From: CAWCTB01 sp963798275
GTDB taxonomy: Bacteria > Acidobacteriota > Terriglobia > Terriglobales > Acidobacteriaceae
Length of the DNA stretch: 64,000 nucleotides
Assembly (NCBI GenBank): GCA_963798275.1
Contig: CAWCTB010000015.1
Location: forward strand, 186,001-250,000
Direction: 5' to 3'
Shown one piece after another: positions 1 through 11,319 of this stretch; the stretch's first letter is position 1, and each line of letters begins with the position of its first letter. The notes beneath the pieces were generated by a model that was not told where the DNA came from, made no database searches, and saw only the letters and a program-made list of their open reading frames with translations. A program made the position numbers and the translations under genes.

Positions 1-69
1 TTCTCCTGTTGTAAAGCGATGCTGCGGGAGACCGAAGTCGATTTGCCCCGGAAGTTTCGCGGCGTGTAG
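1..69 (+). CDS. possible C-terminal end of an upstream gene (partial)
   Basis: The first 69 bases read as an open frame ending in TAG, with a charged, protein-like end (MLRETEVDLPRKFRGV). It could be the last 22 codons of a gene that starts outside the window. A short hairpin (CCGCCA-TTCC-TGGCGG, 83-98) follows the stop, as expected after a gene end. The stretch is too short to assign a family or to exclude chance. Confidence 0.25.
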   Translation, partial: FSCCKAMLRETEVDLPRKFRGV

Positions 70-119
70 CCGCCCAAGTCCGCCGCCATTCCTGGCGGTT
101 CGATATCGGAGATGTTGTC

Positions 120-2503
120 ATGATTTCAGTTCTTTGCGTGGTTCGCCGCAGCGCAGCCCTGTCGCTGCTGATGTTCAGCCTGCTGGCGGCAGGTGCGCTG
201 TATTCACAGAATCCCGGCTGGCCTCGCCAGTTCAGCAATTCGAGCGGCAAACTGGTGCTGTATCAGCCGCAGGTCGACGACTGGACAGCCTTCAAGCAGA
301 TTGACGCCCGCAGCGCCTTCGCTGTCACCCCTACGGGAGGCAAGGAGCAGGTGGGGGTGGTCGTGTTCCAGATGCAGACCGCGGTTAACATGGATGACGC
401 ACACCGTGCTGCTGAATAGTCCGCAGATCACCAGTATCCTACTTTCCATCCCTGGATCCGGCGAAGGTCCCGCAGATGGAAGCGTTAGTGCGCACGTTCC
501 TGAATCCCGCGGCCTCGATGACGATATCGCTCGAACGGCTGACCGCTAGCGTGAAGAAGCCTGCCCCTCCGCCGGTCACCGCGGTGAAGAACGATCCGCC
601 GACCATCTTCATCAGCTTCAAGCCGGCGATCATCCTGCTGGTGAACGGGCAGCCGGTGTTGGCGCCCATTCCAAACTCGAACCTCAAGGCGGTGGTCAAC
701 GCCAACTGGCCCTTGTTCCAGGACGAGTCGACCTCGACCTACTTCCTGTTCAACAGCAAAGGTTGGATGACGGCCGTAAGCCTCGGCGGCCCTTGGGCGC
801 CGACCGCGCAGCTCCCGAAAGGCATGTCGGGGGTAGCGGCCAGTCCGAACTGGCAGGACCTGAAGCCCTACATTGCGGCGCCGGCGATCCCGGCCGTCAG
901 CCCGCAAGTCTTCTACAGCAGCACTCCGGCAGAGATCGTCGTATTCCAGGGGCAGCCGCAATGGTCGGCGATTCCGGGCACGCAACTGGTGTATGCCACT
1001 AACACGGGCAGCCCGGTCTTTAAGTACACGCCGACCGGAACCTATTACTACCTGACATCGGGACGCTGGTTCTCGGCCAGTCGTCCGCTGGGACCCTGGA
1101 CCTTCGCGACCGACAGCCTGCCCCCGGACTTCAAGAACATTCCGCCCAGTAGTCCCATCGGTGGAGTTCTGGCCTCGGTACCTGGCACTCCAGAGGCAGA
1201 AGACGCGGTGCTGATCGCGCAAATTCCGACGACCGCGACGGTAAACGCGGCTGAGGCGGCGAAGCAGGTGAAGGTTTCCTACTCCGGTCCACCGAAGTTT
1301 GAGCCGATCACGGGGACTTCGCTGTCCTACGCCGTCAACACACCCGATCGAGTCATCCAGGTGGGAGATCTGTACTACCTGTGCTTCCAGGGCGTGTGGT
1401 TCATGTCGACCACGCCCAACGGGCCATGGCAGACAGCGCAATCCGTTCCGCAGGTGATCTACACCATCCCGCCCAGTTCGCCGGTGTACAACGTGACGTA
1501 CGTGACGCAGGTGCCGGCGTCGAACGGTTACGTGACGTCCAGCTACACCGCCGGCTACCTGGGCGCCTTCGTTGCCGGGGCCGCCGTGGGGGCGATTATC
1601 GCTGATGGCACCGGCTATTACTATCCGCCGTACGTGGGATTCTATGGCGCTTACCCGGCGTATTACCCTTACGCCACCACCTACGGGTATCACGCTTACG
1701 CAAATCCCTACACGGGTGCCTATGGCTATGGTGCGTCGGCGTATGGGCCTTATGGAGGACAGGCGCACTGGGGTGCGGCCTACAATCCCAGCACCGGAAC
1801 CTACGCGCGCGGGGCGACGGCATCGACCCCTTACGGTTCGCAGAGCGTCGCGCAAGCCTATAACCCTTACACCGGCGCCTACGGCCAGACCCATCAGGGC
1901 TCGAACGCCTATGGATCGTGGGGCTCGTCGACGGTGACGAAGAACGGCGAGACTGCGTACTCGCAGCATGAGAGCGGCGCCTACGGATCGGAAGGCACAG
2001 TGCAGACGACGGCTGGCGGCAAAGCGGCAGCCACCAGCACCGCCTACGGCAACACCGCTGCGGGCAAGACTTCCAGCGGCGATATGTATGCCGACCACAA
2101 CGGAAATGTCTACAAGAACACTGGCTCGGGCTGGCAGAGCTACAACAACGGCAGTTGGAACAACGTGAACAAGCCGACGACGAGTTCGGCGCAAAGCTAC
2201 TCGCAAGAACATCCCACCTCGAACTCGGCGCAGAGCTATTCGCAGGAGCATCCTTCGGGCACTTCGAGCGCTAGTAGCTACGATAAGTCGGGTGCAGGAA
2301 GCTCCTCCGGTTGGGGCGAAGCGCAGAAGGACGCTCAGAGTCGCGCCAGCGGCGAGGCCAGCAGCCAGCGCTATTCGCAGGCCCAGCACTCCGGTTGGGG
2401 AGGCGACTCGGCTGCACGTAGCGGAGGTTGGGGTGGGCGGCGGCGATCGTTGGGGCGGCGGCGGTGGAGGCGCAGTTTTGGGGGCGGCGGTTTCCGGCGC
2501 TAG
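120..2503 (+). CDS. secreted Tyr/Gly-rich repeat protein, frameshifted
   Basis: I do not know a function; similar proteins occur in Acidobacteriota genomes. ATG at 120 follows a GGAG and opens a signal peptide (hydrophobic core about residues 12-27, then YSQ). The frame moves +1 near 400 and +1 again near 435; only this path joins the N-terminus to the long frame beginning near 437. The body holds three related modules of about 80 residues sharing a pattern like I-x-G-T/N-x-L-x-Y, an aromatic G-x-YY, then G-x-WF and GPW. A hydrophobic Gly/Ala stretch (near base 1570) follows, then a long Tyr/Gly/Ser/Gln-rich low-complexity tail with repeated AYNPYTGAYG and SAQSYSQEHP units. The last 40 codons become Arg-rich where the neighbouring frame is Gly-rich, so another indel pair probably lies at 2430-2490. 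The product is probably exported and surface-associated (inference). Confidence 0.7.
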
Positions 2504-2703
2504 GTTGCCTCGGCCCTTTTCGCAGGTCGGCGGAGCAGGGATTCTGTTTCGCGTTCAACTCAGCCTGCTTCGAAAGGGAGACCCCGGCTCTGTGCTGGGA
2601 GGCGTCGGAGTTTGACAAATCCAGGAGTTTATCGCGGAGACTCTGGGGGATGTCAGAAACCGCCGGATCCAAGATAAGACGTTCTGGCTGGCTAACATCG
2701 GAT

Positions 2704-3824
2704 CTACCCAAGCTTTTGGGCTGCCGACACCTTCATCCTGCCTGCGGTTACGACTTTGTAGAGCATGTAGTACAGAGTTGCCAGACCGGCCACGAAAAGC
2801 ACCAGGAAAATCGCTATCACGCCCCACTGCGAAGCGACCGGCAGTTGGTCGGGGCTGAAGTGTGGGGCCAGCGAAAGGTTGCGCAACAGGTCGCGCATGA
2901 CGACCATGGCAGCCACAGTCAGCACGCCGGTGCTTACGCCGATTACCAGTTGCCGCTGCGGCGACTGATTCGCTTTTGCCATGATGAGGTGGGCAATCGC
3001 CGCCAGACGGCAGAAGCAGGCCGATCCCTAAGAGTGCGGTCGCGAATCCATTGCCGCCGATGAAGGCCAGTCGCACCGCGCCCGGCAGTTTCACCAGAAA
3101 CCAGAATCCCACACCGAAGTTGAGAATGGTGGTGCCGGTAAACAGCAGGGAGCCCTGTTCGACCAGCCACCGGCGATAGTCATCCGGCTGCTTCCGGAGT
3201 CCTAGCAGCACCAAGCCAAGTCCCGAAACCGCGAACGCAGCCAAAACAAAATGCAGGTAGCGCGGCAGCAGCGAAGGCTCGCCGAGGTTCAGGTTCCAGC
3301 CGGCAGCGTTGCGGCGGTAGAGGTCGAGCCATCGTTCCGGCGCCAGCATCAGGGTGAAGTTATTGCTGTAGATGAAGGCAACGCCAGCCAGCAGCACCAC
3401 CACCACGCTGAGAACTGCCGTTACCACACCGTTTCCGCCTTTGCTCTCGCATGGAGAAGACGTAAACGCCGTAGTACGCCAGAATCACCATTCCGATGAT
3501 GGCCAGCCAGGGCACGCCGACGAGGATCGAGCTGGCGTAAAGGAATTGCCCGTACAACACCTGCAGGAATAGCAACGCCGCTACTCCCAGGGTGATGGTA
3601 AAGGCGAAAACCGAGGGCAGTATCTGGCCGAGATCGCCCGCCAGGCGCGCGGAAAATTCCGAACTCTTGCGCCGCATGCGGCAGACCAGGGCGATGGCCG
3701 TGCCTCCCAGCAGGCAGTTCATGAACAAGACGTGGAGAAAAAACGTGAGCAGGAGCAGGGTGCGCAGCAGCCACACCGGCGCCGGCAGCGGCATGGGATC
3801 GGGATGAGGAATGGGCAAGATCAT
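2704..3824 (-). CDS. cytochrome bd-like oxidase, membrane subunit II-like, frameshifted
   Basis: This is a roughly 370-residue polytopic membrane protein read in three pieces (3824 to about 3430, about 3430 to 3000, about 3000 to 2704), each junction a +1 shift. N-terminal helices include LLRTLLLLTFFLHVLFMN with a membrane His, and about eight hydrophobic segments follow. It starts 22 bp after the bd-like subunit I gene, with AGGAGA upstream of its ATG, so the two are almost certainly one operon. Its place beside a CydA-type protein and its helix content suggest the partner subunit. It lacks obvious CydB sequence, so it may belong to one of the divergent bd-superfamily branches. A general membrane protein of unknown role is the alternative. 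Confidence 0.6.
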
Positions 3825-3846
3825 GGCGATATGGTTCTCCTGCTGC

Positions 3847-5347
3847 CTACTGCTTCGGGTTGCTGAGATAGACGGCCAAAGCGTGACCCTCGGCGTCGGT
3901 TCCGGTGAAAGGCGGCATGTCGGGATTGATGTCGCCCAGGCTTCCGAGAAGGCCGACGATTCCCTCGGGATCGGTTCCCTTGAAGTCCAGGGGACGGCGC
4001 TGACCGCCTATGCTGTGACACATGGCGCAATGCATGGCGAAGACCTGCTCGCCCACTGCCTTTTCGTTCGCGCCAGAGGGGGTTGCCGGCGCCAGTGAGG
4101 CCAGGTAGCCGCCCAGTGCCGTACGGTCCTGCTCGTTGCCGGCAAAGGGTGGCATGGTGTTGCGAACCACCGGCAGGTGCAGCAGAAGGGCGCTGGCGAA
4201 TTTGGTATCCCATCCGCGGGCGATCTTGCGCATGGCACGATAGCCGTCGATCGCGTGACATGAGCCGCACTGCATGGCAAACAGTTGCCGGCCATAGTCC
4301 TTTTCGCCGGCAGCGCTGTCATCGACCCAGGGCGAAGTGGCGGCGACTCCATGCGCGGCGATGCTCTCCACCTGCGCCGTCCTGATGTCGTTGGCATAGA
4401 TGTAACCGTTGATGACATACGGATAGCGGCCGAACTCGCGCAGGTATTCGCCCGAACCCATGAGCGCCAATTCCGGTAACCAGCAGCACGGCCACCAGCA
4501 GCCGGTTCATCATCTTCGGCCGGAGGAGCGCGAACACCAGCGCCAGGGTCAGCGCTACACCAGCGCAAATGGCGGCTCGGAGCACGGCACTATGGACCTC
4601 GGGGTAGGATCCACCGAAGTAGGCCCGCGAGTAGGCTGGGAAGTCGTGAAAATACCAGCGGCTCAAGGGAAGTAACGACGCGATGCCTAACACCAGCCAC
4701 CAACCCGCCCAGCGCACTACGCGCTCGCGGAAAGGCGAGGGTTCACGCATCGCGGTCACCAGCCCAAAAATGCCGGCTAGACCCGCGGCCATGGCGGTCC
4801 GAATGAACAGCGAGGGCCAGTAGGTGGGATTGAAAAAGCCGGACCAGAACTCCTTGTTTTCGAGCCAGCGTCCCGGCGTGAGCATGTAGGTGATGATGCC
4901 GTTGATGACCACCAGGCTCGCCCAGGCAGCGATGAAGTAAATCCAGCCCACGATGAGATGGGTCTGACGGTCGAGCCTGTCCCAGTGGTAGGCGTAGATG
5001 ATGGCGGCAGCGATCTCAACGAAGAAGAAGACCCACTCGATCGCCCATCCCCAGACGAAGGTGTGAATGAGCGACGAAGTTGCCTCCGGGCTGACCAATC
5101 CGATGGTGAACCAGATGCCCACGCCGGTGACCGCCCCCAGCACGACGGTCAGCAGCGCGAAGAACTTGGAATGATGTTTCACGTATCCCAACAACTCCGC
5201 GTCATTGCGCGCATAGGCGCGATGCTCGGTGAGCACGAGATACCCGCCGCCGCCGACCGCGAAGTGGGAGATGAAGACATGAAGCACGGCCACCGCGGCG
5301 ATCAGCAGTCCGCCAGGAAATCCAAGCTGCCAGACGGGATAGTTCAT
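3847..5347 (-). CDS. cytochrome bd-like oxidase subunit I fused to a dihaem cytochrome c, frameshifted
   Basis: The N-terminal 290 residues are a CydA-type membrane domain: seven or more helices, with His23 and His28 in the first helix (VLHVFISHF) as candidate haem ligands. A +1 shift near 4460 joins this to a C-terminal region of about 200 residues with two c-type haem sites, CGSCH (about residue 360) and CAMCH (about residue 440), each followed by a MPPF segment containing the likely distal Met. The whole is about 499 residues. Families of the bd superfamily whose subunit I carries a cytochrome c domain are known; they are thought to take electrons through the c haems. The domain would face the periplasm (inference). 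The ATG has AAGGGGA just upstream. A CRP/FNR-type site lies 51 bp upstream of the start, and the subunit II-like gene follows after 22 bp. Confidence 0.75.
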
Positions 5348-5397
5348 TCGGTCCCCTTTGTCTTCTTTTCAGAATGAGAGTGTTTGTCCTTCGCGGC

Positions 5398-5413
5398 TGT
5401 GACCAGGGTCACG
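5398..5413. promoter_or_regulatory. CRP/FNR-type operator candidate (TGTGA-N6-TCACG)
   Basis: TGTGACCAGGGTCACG matches the classical CRP consensus TGTGA-N6-TCACA in nine of ten half-site positions. It lies 51 bp upstream of the bd-like oxidase start. Similar sites precede the Nfn-like pair (37291) and nifJ (53498). Which regulator binds is not shown by the sequence. Confidence 0.5.
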
Positions 5414-5531
5414 CGAGCCCGTGACCGCTTCCGGCCGGCATCCCGGGCACCAACTCTTCAAGGCCGTTTGGCGGCACTGGAATCCTTGGAATCTTGCGGG
5501 ATCGCGGGCCAGCCCATGAACCGATTGGCGC

Positions 5532-7012
5532 CTACTTGAGACGGCTGGCCGCTTGCGCCAGTGCGCTCTGCAAGTCCGCGAGCTGCGCCGCGCCGGTGAG
5601 ATAGCTGATAATCATCATCCGGATGACGCTTTGGCCGGCCACCCGGGTTTCGGAAATCCACCTGCGGCCATCGCGCGTGACTTCCGCAACCAGATCGTGA
5701 TGAGCTCGCGCCAGCTCCTCACCGCTTCCGGGGCGGGTCAGGCGAAAGTTCAGGATGGGCAGGGTCTGCGGTGCGGCCAGTTCAAAGCAATCACTGGTCC
5801 GAATCCATTCTGCGAAGCCATCCGCCAGCCGCATCTGGCGATCAATGTGCTCTTCGTAGGCCAACCGGCCGTGCAGCTTCAGGGTGAGCCATAGCTTTAG
5901 CGAGTTCATGCGCCGCGTCCATTGTGTCGAAACTTTGAAGTTATCGAGGGGAATTCCCGGCGCGGTCCCCGGCATGTAAGGTGTGCTGACACCGAATGCC
6001 TGATGCAAGGTTTCCGGCCGGCGGGTAAGAATAACTCCCGCCGCAAAGGGCATGGCCAGCCACTTGTGCGGGTCGATGGTGACGGAGTCGCAGCGCTCAA
6101 TCCCGCGCACCAGATGCCGATGCTTGTCGCTGAAGGTCGCGGCGGCTCCATAGGCACCGTCCAGGTGCAGCCAAAGCTTCTCGCGCTGGCAGAATTCGGC
6201 CAGCGCCTCAATGTCGTCGATGACCCCGGAGCTGGTGGTGCCGGCGGTCGCGACCACACAGAAAGGTTGGCTGCCGGCGCGCCGGTCAGAGGCAACCGAC
6301 TCACGCAAGGCAGTCCAGATCCATCTGCAGGCGATCATTTACCGCAATGCGGCGCAGCGCTTTGCGTCCCAGACCAAGCAGGCCGGCGGATTTGTCCAGC
6401 GAGTGATGGGCTTCGGCAGAGGCGTACAGAGTGGGTTGCACTCCAAGGGACGCGACCCCGTCCTCGACCGAAGCAGGGAAGTGTGCGGCCAGCGCCAGCG
6501 CGAGTCCGCTGAAGTTAGCTTCGTTGCCGCCGCTGGTGAAGGTGCCGTCGAATGGCTGCGGCCATCCGAAGCGTTCGCCGATCCAGCGCACGGTTTCGGC
6601 TTCGATCTTCGATGCCAACTGGGAACGCGCCATGGTGGCCAGTTGAGGATTCAGCGCCGCCACCAACGTTTCCGCCAGAACGGCGGCATAAGTCGGCGTG
6701 GGATTCATCAAACCAAAGTAGTTGGCCGCAGGAACATGGAATCCTTGATCGATGAGTTGCCCGGCTGTATGGCGCAGGAATTGCGCCAGCGCGTCCTGGG
6801 GAGTGCCCTCGAGCGCTGTATCCGTGGCGAGATCGGCGAGCGCCCCCCGTTCCGGCATGGATTCGTGCAATGGAACAAAGCTGCGTTGTTCCAGCGGCGA
6901 CCTGGACCGGGCGAGAGGGCAGTGACTCGAAGTAGGCATCGATGATGTCGATCAGTTCGTAACCGAGCCGGCGGCGTGTGGGTGAGTCCAGATCGAAGGT
7001 CAAAAGAGGCAC
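5532..7012 (-). CDS. PLP-dependent group II amino acid decarboxylase, frameshifted
   Basis: This protein belongs to the aromatic-L-amino-acid / glutamate decarboxylase fold type I family, a cytoplasmic PLP enzyme. The PLP lysine is visible in VTIDPHKWLAMPF. The LHLDGAYGA segment supplies the cofactor-binding Asp, and FTSGGNEANFSGL is the typical phosphate-contact region of the family. With two +1 shifts (near 6885 and 6320) corrected it is about 492 residues, the usual length. The substrate cannot be told: tyrosine, tryptophan, DOPA and valine-type enzymes look alike at this level. The start is uncertain. GTG at 7012 begins PLLTFDLDSP, which looks like the family N-terminus, but no Shine-Dalgarno precedes it, and ATGs at 7135 and 7162 give an unlikely-looking extension. 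It is divergent from the kinase gene. Confidence 0.82.
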
Positions 7013-7365
7013 TTGGGAATTGTACGAAACGAAGTCATAGGTGCTGGCCCTGCGTGGCCGGGCCAGCCGCTCAGCAACGACCGGCTCCGAGCAGGCGTCA
7101 GGTCGCAGTTTGCTCGGGAGACTGTAACCCGCCATCGAACGCGCGGAAAGCGAAAATAGCATGGAAGTGCCACCAAGGTTTCGGCTATGGGGTACACATT
7201 TGTGTAACCACGAATTGCGCGCAATTAACTGAAGGATTAACTGCCTGAATAAGTATTTGTTGCTCTCAAACGAAGGTATAATCTGGGCTTAGCTGGTGAT
7301 GAGGGTGAGGGCTGACGCTGCCCCCGAGGATCGGCGAATTTCGCCCCAGGGAAACTGCACGGGAT
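7013..7365. other. divergent intergenic region, decarboxylase / kinase
   Basis: This stretch separates two divergent genes and should hold both promoters. It contains the palindrome at 7191-7209 and an AT-richer segment at 7205-7290, unlike the GC-rich genes around it. I see no convincing gene in it. Confidence 0.5.
7191..7209. promoter_or_regulatory. palindromic operator candidate GGTACACA-TT-TGTGTAACC
   Basis: GGTACACATTTGTGTAACC is a near-perfect inverted repeat (TACACA/TGTGTA arms plus flanking GG/CC) between the divergent decarboxylase and kinase genes. Its size and placement suit a dimeric repressor or activator. No regulator gene is adjacent. Confidence 0.4.
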
Positions 7366-10300
7366 ATGGCGTTGGATGCTGAGGGAGGCGCTGGTCGAGC
7401 GCAAGAAGGTACCGCTGTCTCAAGCGGGGAGAGTTCTGCCTCGCAACCTCAACCTGCCCTGAAGGCCCCTGGTCAACCACCCAGCAGCTCCGATCTGGAA
7501 GCGACGCTTCCCCACGGCGCCGTCTCCCCGGTTCCCGCAAAGCCTCCATCGGCCCCTCCCAAGAGTGATCCTTCCAACGATGTGACCATGGTGGAACCCA
7601 AGCGCCACCGCGATTCCAGTTCGGGCGTGACGCAACAGGTTTATGCCTCGATTGGGGCGACGATCTTCGAGGTGGGCAGCGTGCTGGGCGGCCGCTACGA
7701 GATCCAGAAACTGCTGGGCATGGGCGGCATGGGCGCGGTCTACAAGGCGCACGATCTGGAAGTCGACCGTGCACTGGGCCTGAAGGTCATAAGGCCAGAC
7801 CTCGCGGGCAATCCGGCAATTCTGGCGCGCTTCAAACAGGAACTGGTCCTGGCGCGACAGGTCACGCACAGGAACATCATCCGCATCTACGACCTCAGCG
7901 AAGCCGAAGGCGTGAAGTTCATCACCATGGAGTTCGTCGAAGGTGAGGACTTGCGCACGATTCTTACCAAGGAAGGAAAGCTCTCCCCGAAAGAAGCGGT
8001 TGACATCATCTCGCAGTCGTGTGCGGGACTGCAGGCGGCGCACGCCGAAGGCGTCATCCATCGCGACTTGAAACCCAGCAACATCATGCGCGACGCGTCC
8101 GGCCGCGTCGTCATCATGGACTTCGGACTGGCGAAGACCGTGCAAAGCGACGGCATGACTCAGACCGGCATGATGATCGGCACGATGGAGTACATGTCGC
8201 CGGAACAGGCGATGGGCTCGGAGCTGGATGCGCGGTCGGACATCTTCGCGATGGGCCTGATCTTTTACGAGCTGATCACCGGCAACATGCCGTACCGCGC
8301 GGAGAGCGCCATCGCCAGCCTGGTGCGCCGTACCCAGGAGCGCGCCGTTCCGCTGAGCGAGGTGGATCCAACCGTGCCACCTGCGATCAGTAAGATTGTG
8401 GACAAGTGCCTGGAACGCGATCCCAAGGCGCGTTACGCGACAGTTCAGGAACTACTTGACGATCTCGATATTTCGCAGGGAAGGCGGCCGCGTTCCAGCG
8501 GCTTCGGCAGCGCGGCGCTGCGCAACACCGCTCTCGGGGATGCTGCGCATGGCGCCGACGCTCGGCGCGCCTTCACCAGCCGTCCCGGCTCCCGCCGGCG
8601 TGCTTCCGGCGGCGAAGCGGTTCGCATGGAAGTGGGTCGCCGTGGGCGCGATCGCTCTGGCCCTGGTGGGAGGAGCGGGTGGCTATTATTTCTTCGGCCA
8701 CCACGCTGGAAGCGGGGCAGGACAGGCGGCAGTCCCGGCCATGGCGGTGGCGATCATTCCGTACTACAACGCGTCCGGCGATCCGAGCCTCGATTGGCTG
8801 TCGTCCAGCCTCTCGGAAAACTTGAGCACGGATCTGGGGCAATCGGCTCACGTGCGCCTGGTTTCGCCCAGCCGCTTGCAGCAGGTGCTGCGCGACTTGC
8901 ATATCTCTCCGCAGTCACAAATCGACATGTCGCAGCTCAAGCGAATTGCCGAGTTTACCAACGCCGACACGGTGGTATTCGGGCAGTACGCCAAGTTCGG
9001 CGATCAGATCCGGGTGAACTCAACGATTACCGACCTGAAGAATGACCGGCATTACGAGATCGCGACCGACGTTGCCGGCGATAAAGATCTGCTGGCGGGC
9101 TTGAACAAGCTGGCGGCGGATGTTCGACAGAAGCTGTCGTCGTCCTCTCCGGAGATTCTGGCAGAGCTACAGTCGGCGACGCCGTTCGTGCTGACGAAGT
9201 CCGCGCCGGCGCTGCGCGCCTACGATGAGGGCCTTGCGCTTTCCCGCTCCGGCAAGCAGCAGGACGCGGCCAAGAAGTTCGAGGAGGCGGTTCAGCAAGA
9301 CCCCGGGTTCGCGCTGGCCTATTCGCAACTGGCGCAGACCTATCATGCGCTGCACTTTGACGACAAAGCCGAGCTGAACTCCCGCAAAGCGGTCACCCTC
9401 AGCGAAAACCTGCCGGCGCTCGAGCGCTACCAGATTGAGGCGAACCACGCCCGCATCATGAACGAGCCCGAGAAGGCGATCGAGGCCTACCAGAACATCA
9501 CCAAGGCGCGGCCCGATGACCTGGATGCGCAGGTATGCCCTGGCCGGACTGTATGAGGAAGCGGGCAATTACGATGAGGCGCGAGCGCGGCTGGCCAAGG
9601 TGCGGGCCGCGGATTCGAAAAACGTTGATGTCTTGCTGGCGAGTGCACGCGTGGAACTCAGGAGCGGCAAGCCGCAGGCAGCCCTGGATTATCTCGGTCC
9701 GGCCTATAACCTGGCTACGCAGTTCCAGAACGATGAAGCTGAAGGCCTCAATCGAGCAGCTATGGGATTGGCGTATCGCGACCTCGGGCAGCCGCAGGAG
9801 GCGCTGAGTAATTTCCAGAAGGCGCTCGAACTGCGCAAGAAACTGAACTTGCAGAGTGGCATTGGCGGCAGCCTGGATGAGATTGCAGGTATGCAGGATA
9901 AGCTTGGCGATCCGACGGCGGCGCTGGCCAGTTACAAGCAGGCGCTGGCGGTTCGCCAGCAGATAGGCGACAAACGGGGCATCGCCACCACGCTTGCTCA
10001 ACTTGGGGGCGTTTTACAACGATCATGCGAAGTATGAAGACGGGCTGAAGAGTCTCACCGACGCTCTCACCCGGTTTCGCGACTTAGGCGATGAGGAATC
10101 GCAGGCTTTCTGCCTGAACAACATCGGCAGCTCGCGATTTGGGATGGGCAATTTCCAGGACGCCTTAACCTACTTTCAGCAGGCCTATCAGATTCGCGAG
10201 AAGCTGAAGCTTACGGCGGACATGGCGGCGTCGCTGCACAATCTGGCCGAGACGAACGTGAAGCTGGGCCAGTACGACACCGCGCTGTCGCAGTATTTGA

Positions 10301-11146
10301 AGGCCCTGGACATCAGCCGGGCCAGCGGCGACCAGAGCGGCATCGCGCTGGCGTCCAGCAGCATCGGTGCGCTCTACGCCACCCAGGGCAAATACGGTGC
10401 GGCGCTCAGTTCGCTGCAGGACGCTCTGAAGATCTACCAGCAGACCAATGACCGGACGTGGAACATGGCGTGGACCCAGACTCGCTATGGCAACGTGCTG
10501 TCGCAGGTTGGGCAGGGAAGACGAGGGCCAGAAGAATCTGGAGGACGGACTGAAGCTGGCCTACGAAGTGAAGAACGACGCAGTCGCAGCCGAAGCCCTG
10601 AACTGGCTGGGTGACAGCTATTTCTACCGTGGCTGATTACGGAGCTGCCAGACAGCAGTACGAAAAAGCGGCTGGGCTGGCCGCCAAGGCAAAAGTCCGC
10701 GATCAGGCGGCGACTCTCGCGCTTCGACCTGGCGCGTCTCGATGTCGTCCAGGGACGCGCGGCGGCCGCGATGCCGGTGCTGCAAAAACTCATCCAGGAA
10801 ACCGACAACATGGGCCTGAAAGCCCTTTCGGTGCAGAGCCTCCTTATATCTCGCGCAGGCTGCTATCGCCTCCAACAAAGCGGACATCGCGCAGCGGGAG
10901 CTCGACGGCGCTATGAACCGCGCGGAAAAGCTCAACCTCCTGATCGAACAGGCCCGAGCGCATTTCCTGCTGGGGGAGCTGCTTGTCAAGGGTGGCAAGA
11001 CGAAAGAATACATGCCCCAGTACCGGGAAGCGGTTCGTCTGCTGGAATCCATCAGCAAGGAAAACGGGGTAGGGCGGCTGCTTGATCGCTCGGATCTCAG
11101 CGATGTCTACCGCGAGGCAGTGAAATCGTACCAGGGCGCCGCATAG
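7366..11146 (+). CDS. Ser/Thr protein kinase with TM segment and TPR array, frameshifted
   Basis: This is a Hanks-type (PknB-like) membrane kinase of about 1257 residues. After a disordered Pro/Ser-rich N-terminus, the kinase domain spans about 108-372: Gly loop LGMGGMGAVYK, ATP lysine 140 (LGLKV), catalytic HRDLKPSN at 232-239, DFG at 252-254, SPEQ, and SDIFAMG. A membrane helix follows near residue 425. Next comes a TolB-like region (AIIPYYNASGDPSLDWLSS) predicted to lie outside, then about ten TPR motifs to the end. Seven +1 shifts are needed (near 8530, 9535, 9993, 10510, 10625, 10740 and 10900); every segment continues the same TPR pattern, so I read it as one gene. Such kinase-TPR fusions are numerous in Acidobacteriota. 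The ligand and targets are unknown. The start lacks a strong Shine-Dalgarno. Confidence 0.85.
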
Positions 11147-11249
11147 AGCAGTTCCTCTCGGGTGTAACAGTCGATATGAAACCGCCCCGGCAACGGCCGC
11201 GGACTTAAAGGCACTCGTCATCGTAACGATTCCGTCAAAGCAATAAAGA

Positions 11250-11271
11250 AGCCCCGGCCGAAACCGGGGCT
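11250..11271. terminator. bidirectional terminator
   Basis: AGCCCCGG-CCGAAA-CCGGGGCT is a perfect 8-bp stem between the convergent kinase-TPR and lectin genes. The following TGTTGTTT is only weakly T-rich. An A-rich run on the other side would serve the minus-strand gene. Confidence 0.7.
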
Positions 11272-11319
11272 GTGTTGTTTGGTCAATTTGCCCGACGCGC
11301 AATTGAGCAGGGCATTGAC

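Noticed and set aside
485..2389. 634-codon open frame on the minus strand opposite the first gene
   Set aside because: It is Arg/Val-rich with no family pattern and arises from the codon bias of the plus-strand gene, whose signal peptide and repeat modules are clear.
7366..11146. Programmed +1 frameshifting as the reason for so many shifts
   Set aside because: The shifts occur at unrelated contexts in many housekeeping genes, with no common slippery site, so consensus insertions are simpler.
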